Of a stretch of DNA of 64,000 nt, positions 56,761-64,000 are shown in pieces (positions within the stretch are counted from its first letter, which is position 1; each line of letters opens with the position of its first letter). Source of the stretch: Viola odorata (lineage: Eukaryota > Streptophyta > Magnoliopsida > Malpighiales > Violaceae); NCBI GenBank assembly GCA_963691705.1, contig OY829541.1, positions 34,856,719 through 34,920,718 of the forward strand, in the 5' to 3' direction. A model generated the notes under the pieces. That model did no database searches. It saw only the letters and a list, made by a program, of their open reading frames with translations, and had not been told where the DNA came from. Position numbers and translations under genes: made by a program.

Positions 56761-59700
56761 TTAGACCAGGGTATCCGGACTGCCAATGTTGAATTTGCAC
56801 AGGGGGCAGGTAGCGTTTATCCTGAGCCATTTGGTAATGCATCCACTATGGAAGTGGTGGTTGCAGGGAAGGCTACACAGTTCAACTCCATCTACGTATC
56901 TTGTCAGGCAAATGCAGCACTCCTGGAGGCAAAAAAAAATCAATTAAGGTTACTTGATGGCGCCTTGGTTTTTACCTAACAGATGCAAACTCTCGACACC
57001 ACAAGGAAATACAGTGGCTTCCAGCTCTAGATGTGCGCGTGCACGCGTCTTCAAAGTTGCATGCCAGAATTCAAACTCTACAAAGGATTGAGAACCCCTG
57101 GACCATCTATTCTTTTGATGATGGGTAATGTCAGGGGAAAAACAATAATTATCGACTGGATAGTCAAAATTTCCCATTCAAGAACTAAGAACTAAGAACC
57201 AGAGGAGGGGATCCAATGTCTCCTCATTTACTTCTGATGCTATAGAGATGGATACAATGTTCCTTTATCCACACAAATACTGTTAGGAGAGTGGACACAG
57301 TAAACTTAAATTAGGTTTGTGTAATTCACGTCAGATCTGATCCGAGACTAGGCTCATTCTTTGTTCTTTTTCTTCCATAGTTTCACAACAGTCAAATCCA
57401 AATTCTAGTTTGAAGGGTTGGACTAAAAAGTATTCCATTCAAAACGCCAGAACAACAAAGGAACAATAATATTTCTCGACATTTAAGAACTAAATTTTAA
57501 CAGAACAAGTCGTGTTCTACTGCAACATGAATTATAAGCTGTTGCCTCATATATCTGCTATAATTAATAACTAATACTTTATGAACTAGATTCAACACAT
57601 TATGTAGAAATAGAAATTGACTTCTGTTGCATTATCCAAGAAACAAACGCGCTGTTGAAAGCACACAACAGTCTTATTTAGAGACGAATATAAGCACAGG
57701 ACATGCAGAAATCTCATAAATGCAAGCATGTCTTAAAAACACACATGATACTTTCTAGACAGCAACTACTAGACAGAAGAAAAAGGAATATTAAAACTAA
57801 AAGGAGGCAGAAGAAAAAGATGCTTACAGAATCCTCTGGAAGAGGAGCAAGTTCAGTAGTTAAATGCCCTTCTTGCTTCTTATCATTGGCAAGAGTAGTT
57901 GATGAATTATCTTGATAGTATTTGTATTTGGGAAGACTTCTGATATCATCTTCGGATGCACCTTTTCTAATTGCAACAGCGTATGCTATTGCCAGAATTG
58001 GAAGGCAGCCAAACACAACCAAGAAAACTATGAACGCCATTCCGATGCAAAAGATTATAAAGAATACGTCAAAGGCTAGAAATACCACTGTCAACCTGCA
58101 ATTCACAGTTCATACACAGTTATATAAGTGGGGTTTCCACATGTTTGCGATGCAGCAAAAAACACAACCAACAAGCAAATTATCATGCTTTTGCAGATCA
58201 GAGTTCATTGCATATTCTGCTAGTTGTGAATCATCAGCTCTAATAACAGTCAGAATTGTAGTCCTGAAGATTCATAAAGTTAAGAGGACACATCAACACA
58301 GCAAGAATGCCAAAAAATATTGGAGAACATTCATAATAAGCAGAACAGAATTAATATTTAAGGATTTGATAATAGAGAAACATTCAAATAAACACGCTGA
58401 TCTAGCTTCCTATTTTGACTGTCATTAAGCTTTTTCTTGATAACATGAACAAAGCTCAAGACATATTATACACACAGAAGCAGCAGCCACTTCATGAGTC
58501 GATTTTAGATCATTCTGGAAATGTGGTCGGGAAAGAAAATATCCAAATTTCTTTAGTTTTTTAACATACTTTTATTGTTCATGTTGGAATGTATTATTAC
58601 TTCATGCATCTTTTAAGAAAATACATTCAGGAAGAGAATTACAAGGTAGGATACTCCAAATCTGGGTTGATTGCCCTTACCAATACAGGCGAGGAGAATC
58701 TTGCAAAAGTACTTGACCACCTGAAACAATCCAATAAAATCCAATGATCCACCACACTGTTGACATGATTGTATTCATTGACTCCAGCCTTTTCATTATG
58801 CTGAGAAGTAAACAAAACGCAGTGAGACACTTTTCTTCTTTTAGCACTAATCCACACGCACACATGAATGGTCAGATGTACAGTATAGTAATAATAAGTT
58901 GCAAGGGAAAAAGAAAATAGTCCAGCATGAAGGAGATGGAGGACTTATAATATTCCAACTCCCAGTCCTTCCTGAAACACCGAGGATAAATGTTTAGGTC
59001 CAACAAGATAGACCATTCATGTACCCCAGCCTTTTCACAATGCCGATAAGGAAACGAAACACACTGAGGTTATTTTTCTTTCTTTTAAACCAGACACACA
59101 CACGACACACAAATGACATGAACACAGAATAGTAATAAAGGCTGATTAGTTTCATGACAAGCTGACTTCACGTGGTGAGGGCTTTGACTGAAACCCTCCT
59201 GGTAAGCATCCAATCCAAAGAAATCCAACGGCCGGATTATGGCCTGTAAATTGAAAGAGGTGAAAGCGGTTGCCTCTAGATTCTAAACTATGACTAGGTT
59301 AAAAGCGTCTTAGAAAATATAGTACGAAGGGAACTCCCAGAGGAAAAACTGTTACGGACACTGGAACTCCAGAGTCTTCCATGGCTTTTCCAGAAACGGT
59401 CCGAAACTTAGTTATATTAGCATCCATAAACTGGCAGATATGAATATGTAGCCAACTTGAAGGAGACTGAGATTGATAATCCAACTCCAAAGCAAAAGCC
59501 ATTCAAATAAACCAATACAAGTAAAAATGGAATCGCTTATTTAAACCGCATCTAACATAAGCCATTCAAATTTTTTGAAGGTAAGTTAATGGCCCAACTT
59601 AAGCACAGAGAATTACTCAAGTTTCCCTTGAATTCTGCAGTTATCTGGATATGACATCGGACAGTATCATGTGACAGCCTCTATCAGAAAGCAAAAGTTT

Positions 59701-60564
59701 GATGGCCAGGAACCCAACAACAACTTCCAAAGAATAAGAATTCCAATCAAGACATTTACAATCACATGAGACCATAGTCAAGGTAACTTGCCACTCTCTT
59801 TCGGCAGTGAACTGGAAAGAAATTAGTGAGGAATCAAGAACAGGAGACCCATGTTCATGATTTGAGGAGATATTTAAGCGTCAAGAGTTTAGCAGATTGG
59901 AGTGATGATCCGCACTAAAATACAAATTTCTCCCAGGAACTAAAGCAATCTCAACCAGTAGCTCTATATACACATGTTAGCTACATATGCCAAATAGAGC
60001 CATAAAGGATTGCAAAAAGAATCACCACTTTGTAAGAATCACTTTCACATTTTTAAATTGCTTATCAAGAAAATTCTTTTGAAAAAAAGGAACTTGATAA
60101 ATGAAATGACAAAATCAAACATACCCATCATCAAAATGAAACCTTGAAGGCTAAATCTTTGTTTTTCTCAATAGAAGTAAAAAAGGTGGATACCTTTGTG
60201 AGGCCATACGATGATCATCAGCAGCAGCAGCAGCAGAAGAAGAAACATAATGATGATCCTGCATCCTGCCCCTTGTATAGTGATGCAAACAAAGTAAAAC
60301 GACATGGAGAAGGCACTGCAAAGCATAGACAGAAGCCCAAAGCCTCAAAGGGGTGGAGGGTCTCTCTCTAAAAGACGAGCAGAGCACCACCACTGACACC
60401 AAGACGAAGGCCAAGTTCCATATCAGGTCCAGCAGCAAAATGGGCTTTGAATAAGAATAAGAAGAACCAGAATCAGAGCTTGAATTCGGTTCATGGGGGA
60501 AAGAGAGCGCAGAGCTTATGGTGGGGTGGCGGAGGAGGGAATCAAGTTCGAAAGAACCCTCCAT
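56761..60564 (-). CDS. Membrane RING-H2 E3 ubiquitin ligase (At1g63170/At1g12760-like)
   Basis: Four exons, 60564-60194, 58800-58681, 58095-57828 and 56922-56761, in consistent phase, 306 residues. Start [14 protein letters not shown]. Two hydrophobic segments in exon 1 ([31 protein letters not shown]), an Ala run, then [20 protein letters not shown] and [20 protein letters not shown], and SLPKYKY. This is the family's arrangement of four or so membrane spans, then a cytosolic C-terminus. The RING-H2 finger starts at about residue 254: C-x2-C-x14-C-x-H-x2-H-x2-C-x10-C-x2-C is complete. It should act as an E3 ligase at an internal membrane. Shorter than many relatives (about 340-400 residues), mainly in the linker before the RING. 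The upstream in-frame Met at 60648 is less likely to be used. Confidence 0.88.
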
Positions 60565-62113
60565 TTTGGGCGGTGGAAGGGCTAAGAAGGGGCGGAGGAG
60601 GAAGTGAAAAGTGGCCGGAGAAGAAGCGAAGATAAGCGAGAGAAACAAAACAAGAATGAAGAGTCGATGGTCTGTCTATTTGATGATCTGAGCTTGGAAA
60701 AGAAACCATTAAACAAAACGTCACTTGACAAAATCACAAACCTTTTTTACCCCACTTCACTTGGATAATGCTTTTTTCTTTTTAAAATAATATATATTCT
60801 GAAGTCCCTAAAAGTTGAGTGACATTACGTTTTAATCCCTCTATTTTAAAAATTCCATCTTTGTTCCTTCACTTTTTATTATTAATAATTAAACATTAGT
60901 TCTTCACGTAATATTTGAATACTTTGTGTAAGTGAAAATCTTGAATGCGTATAAAAAATTCCTAGCGGTATTCGTATTTTATAAATCAGAAAAAAAAAGT
61001 TATTTAAAAAGAAATAAGAACTTTACCTAAATTAAATTATTTCAAGTTGAATAGGTTCTTGAAAAAAAAGATAAAATAAGATAGATACAAATTACAAACA
61101 AAATCTTAATGAAAATAGTGATTTATGCTAATCTAATATATGTTCATAATTATTTTAAATTTTAATTCATAAATAGAAATTTTAAAATTGATATTTTAGT
61201 TGCACGCCATAATAGTTGTAGTGAATAATGATGGAAAAATGTATACTATCATGATTTTTTGTTTTTTTGCAATAAATGGTTTAGAAAGTTAAGAGAAAAA
61301 AAAAATGGTGGAATCTCCAAAAATGTCAAAGCTTAAAATGAAGGGAGTAACGTGTAATAGTACTCAAATCTTAGGGACTAATGGATAATTTTTCCTTTTT
61401 AGTTTTCCGGTAAGGAAACAAAATTTATTTTTAGAATTCTTAAATTTCATTTTGATTGCAAGGTAACGTTTAAAAGTTTAAATTCAAACATTTAATTCTT
61501 TTTAAAAAATTGAACCAAATTTGCAAAAGATTCTTACAAAATTTATTGAATTTCAAAGTTATTTTTGTGATCAATTTTATTTTATTAGAACCCTAATTTT
61601 ATTTTTAACTCCATATGTTTTCAATATCTTCCACTTCAATCCTTATTCTAAAATTTGTAATTTTGACATTTTAAAGGTTACTTTTTATTTAAAAAATGGT
61701 AGAAAATTATAAAAAAATATGAAAAATAACGAAAGATTAAAAAAATAGTTTTGAGTAATCAACACTCGATTTGATGACCGAATTACCGGATTATTTTCCG
61801 TGGATGAATAACTTGATATACATCACAAACAAGAACTAGTTGAATGGTGCACTTAAACCACTATACTTGGTGCAAATGGAATGGGTAGGCAAAAATGGAT
61901 TACACATGTCCAAAGGAACCAATCATTCCATTACTGGTTTCAGGTTTCACTAACATAATTCATGATCATAATCAACATTTTCAGATCTATAAATAGCTAA
62001 CCTCTCCCTAACTCAATTCCCCAACAAATTTAAATCCAAATATTTTTAATTTAAGTACCACATTTCTGTTTTCTTGATTTTGTCACACTTTTTTTCTTTT
62101 TGTTAGCATCAAA
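60565..62113. other. Divergent promoter region
   Basis: Between the RING gene and the Gly/Ser-rich gene. AT-rich with no gene or clear repeat. Confidence 0.4.
61988..61995 (+). promoter_or_regulatory. TATA box of the Gly/Ser-rich gene
   Basis: TATAAATA about 125 bp upstream of the ATG at 62114, followed by a C-rich leader (CTCTCCCTAACTC). A good plant core-promoter match. Confidence 0.7.
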
Positions 62114-62470
62114 ATGGCACTTTTTTTCAGGTCTCCAGCTGCATTTGTGGCTTTGCTTTTGGCGATGTCAATGGTGGTATCCGAGAGCCGCATCATTGCA
62201 AGAAAGGACTTGGGAGTGGACCTTGGTGGTGTAGGTGTTGGGCTGGGAGCCGGAGTGGGCTTGGGCTTAGGTGGTAGCGGCTCCGGCTCTGGAGCTGGGG
62301 CTGGGGCAGGCTCAGGCTCAGGCTCCAGATCCGGGTCGAGTTCGTCTTCTTCATCGCAATCTAGCTCCAGGTCCAACTCCAACTCCAACGGGTCCGGTAG
62401 TGCAGGTTCCGAAGCAGGTTCATATGCCGGATCCCACGCTGGGTCTAGGTCAGGATCAGGTGGCGACTAA
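62114..62470 (+). CDS. Secreted glycine/serine-rich protein
   Basis: 118 residues, single exon. A signal peptide (MALFFRSPAAFVALLLAMSM, with probable cleavage near VSES) is followed by RIIARKDLGVDLGGVGVGLG, then alternating Gly-Ser and Gly-Ala repeats, an S-run, and Ser-Asn repeats. It resembles small plant glycine-rich proteins annotated as cell-wall structural proteins; many share the R(I)ARKDLG start. Polyadenylation-like AATAAA motifs lie at about 62570-62645. Structural role in the wall is inferred from composition. Confidence 0.8.
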   Translation: MALFFRSPAAFVALLLAMSMVVSESRIIARKDLGVDLGGVGVGLGAGVGLGLGGSGSGSGAGAGAGSGSGSRSGSSSSSSSQSSSRSNSNSNGSGSAGSEAGSYAGSHAGSRSGSGGD

Positions 62471-62770
62471 GGTGGTGGCCTAGATGGGTTCGGATTCAAA
62501 TCCGGTTCGGGGCTATTAGCATATTGTTTCCTCTACAGTTTGCAAAATTACACCATCTATCATGTAATACACAAATAAATAAGGGATGATAGTTTATGTA
62601 TGTAGTATTATGTCAATAAAAATATGACCATCATGTATGTTCCAATAAATAAAAAAGATCAATTTATAGCTTTTATTATTATTTTGCATAATGAGATCCA
62701 ACAAGCTTAGTTTTCAACTTGTCTACATAATAATTTCATGCAGATCTATGTTTCTGTGTTTTTTTTTTAT

Positions 62771-63891
62771 CTAGACAACGGATGCCGCGGTCCTGATGTT
62801 GTCTAAATCAGTTAACAAATCAAAAGAAGTCAAAGAATATGGTGAGATTACAACATCCATGTCTCTGTCAGCTTTCTCTAACAGAGTTTGCACTGGTGCC
62901 ACCTGCATATGACATGAAACAGCAGAACCATTTATTAACTGGGACTTCTCTACGTATCGTTTAAGACGTTCCATGACATGTCGAAGATAGAAGAAGGAAT
63001 TGTTAAGGGAGGAAAGGGTGAATTTTAGTAGAACATTTTTGTATTACCTTCTTCGGTTGTGTAAAGGTATTCTCGTCCATTGGGTTAGTAGAAGTCAGAG
63101 TGGTCTTCGTTGATCCAGAGAGTTTGGAGTTTATCCCCAACCCATCAACAGAAATGCTGAGATTCACTGAAGCGCTCCCGATGTTTACAATCTGAAAAAT
63201 GTTTACTTCCAGGTGAGAACTCGGCCATAAGAATCAGTATGGACTCTTTAATCTTCGATCTTCGACAGATGTGGAAAGAACAATAAATGAACTTGGAAGC
63301 AGGGCATAATATGAAAACATAAAAATAGTGATAGCAATTTAGCATTCTATGGTATCTTGTTTGTGTGGCATTAAACAGTGGCAAGTTGTTCAATTTGATT
63401 AAGCAGATATAAACTTACAGGCAGCGAAACAGAAAGGGTTAAGTGTAAAGTAAAAATTTGATGCCCGGAAAGTAGATCATTATATGCACTGCTGGTGTTA
63501 AAAAGAAAGAAACAGAAAGATCGAGTTTACCTTTATTTTCATGTAAGTTTTACCATCTGCTGAGTTTTTCCATGTAATCGCAGAAGCGAGAAGTGTCGAG
63601 GGACTTGTTTGAAGTGTAGCATTAAGAAGAGTTGCTCCACTTGATTCCTTGAAGAGTCGTTGCACCCAGTAGCTAGGAGTTCCATATGCTTGATAAGAGT
63701 TGAAAACAATAGCATCTGGGTTCCACCTGCACTCAGTTCATTTTTGTCCCAGTATCAGCACAACCAACCATATATTATAAAAGAGTTTCTTCGACAAACA
63801 GGCCAAGTTTTATGATAAATAATCAGACACCTACCGCCTGTCATTGGTATTTACTAAAAGTGGTGCATAGCTTGCCATCTCCACAATATCA
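62771..63891 (-). CDS. ASD1: Alpha-L-arabinofuranosidase (GH51), C-terminal part
   Basis: Last four exons (63891-63835, 63726-63531, 63191-63048, 62902-62771), 175 residues; the gene continues beyond the right edge. Motifs of plant GH51 enzymes: DIVEMASYAPLLVNTNDRR, WNPDAIVFNSYQAYGTPSYW and VQRLFKESSG, and a beta-sandwich end with IVNIGSASVNLSI, NPMDENTFTQPKKV and VVISPYSLTSFDLL. The enzyme removes arabinose from cell-wall arabinan and arabinoxylan in the apoplast. The catalytic Glu pair lies upstream, outside the window. Phases agree throughout with no lesion seen. ASD1 is given as the family name; the exact paralog cannot be decided. Confidence 0.88.
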
Positions 63892-64000
63892 CTGTAATAA
63901 GAAAAATGAAGACGTCAGCACATAAGTTATGTTTTTATTTTATTTGTATTATGATAAAGGAAAGGTAATTCTGGAACTAGGATCAGATTTGGCCAGAATT

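Noticed and set aside
62083..62388. Minus-strand Glu/Pro-rich frame opposite the Gly/Ser-rich gene
   Set aside because: Shadow of Gly-Ser repeats; the plus strand has the signal peptide and TATA box.

Overview
The window is nuclear DNA of a land plant, most likely a dicot. Genes have many short exons with GT-AG introns, the noncoding DNA is AT-rich, and the recognisable genes are plant-specific: a chloroplast-ribosome protein (PSRP5), a plant pyruvate-type GABA transaminase, a PICC-like coiled-coil protein and a plant GH51 arabinofuranosidase. The transposons (hAT, Mutator-like, plant mariner-like, Emigrant-like, copia and a large LTR element) are also plant types. I cannot name the species.

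Layout, left to right. 0.35-0.87 kb: a small acidic protein with two DFDLN motifs, broken by a GA-repeat frameshift. 2.25-3.26 kb: a non-autonomous hAT-like element. 3.7-8.4 kb: a PICC-like membrane-anchored coiled-coil gene on the minus strand, with three one-base frameshifts; its promoter and 5' noncoding exon may lie at 12.35-12.5 kb, with a 2.16 kb hAT element (perfect 8-bp target duplication) in the intervening intron. 14.4-39.3 kb: a 19-exon GABA transaminase gene on the minus strand, with a 5-bp insertion that shifts the frame near its C-terminus. Its first intron is 18.9 kb long because a Mutator-like element (21234-38943, perfect 9-bp target duplication) sits in it. That element carries a GRF zinc-finger ORF, which is cut in two by a very young 15.3 kb LTR element with 2.87 kb LTRs. 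The LTR element in turn holds a hAT-like element and a copia fragment, so the transposons are nested three deep inside one intron.

40.7-44.1 kb: another Mutator-like element (perfect 9-bp target duplication) that contains a smaller long-TIR element which captured a DOMON/cytochrome b561 gene (a Pack-MULE). 44.7-50.6 kb: a degenerate but apparently full-length mariner-like element. Besides its transposase it holds an ORF homologous to the DFDLN gene at the left edge of the window, and two inverted copies of a small unknown protein. 50.7-51.2 kb: an Emigrant-like MITE.

The right end is gene-rich: a PSRP5 tandem pair (the first copy broken by a 170-bp hairpin MITE, the second intact), a RING-H2 membrane E3 ligase (minus), a secreted Gly/Ser-rich protein (plus), and the 3' part of an alpha-L-arabinofuranosidase gene (minus) that runs off the window.

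The host genes do not form a pathway. The main points of interest are the nested transposons that enlarged the GABA-T intron, the gene fragments carried by transposons, and the unfamiliar ORFs inside the mariner-like element.
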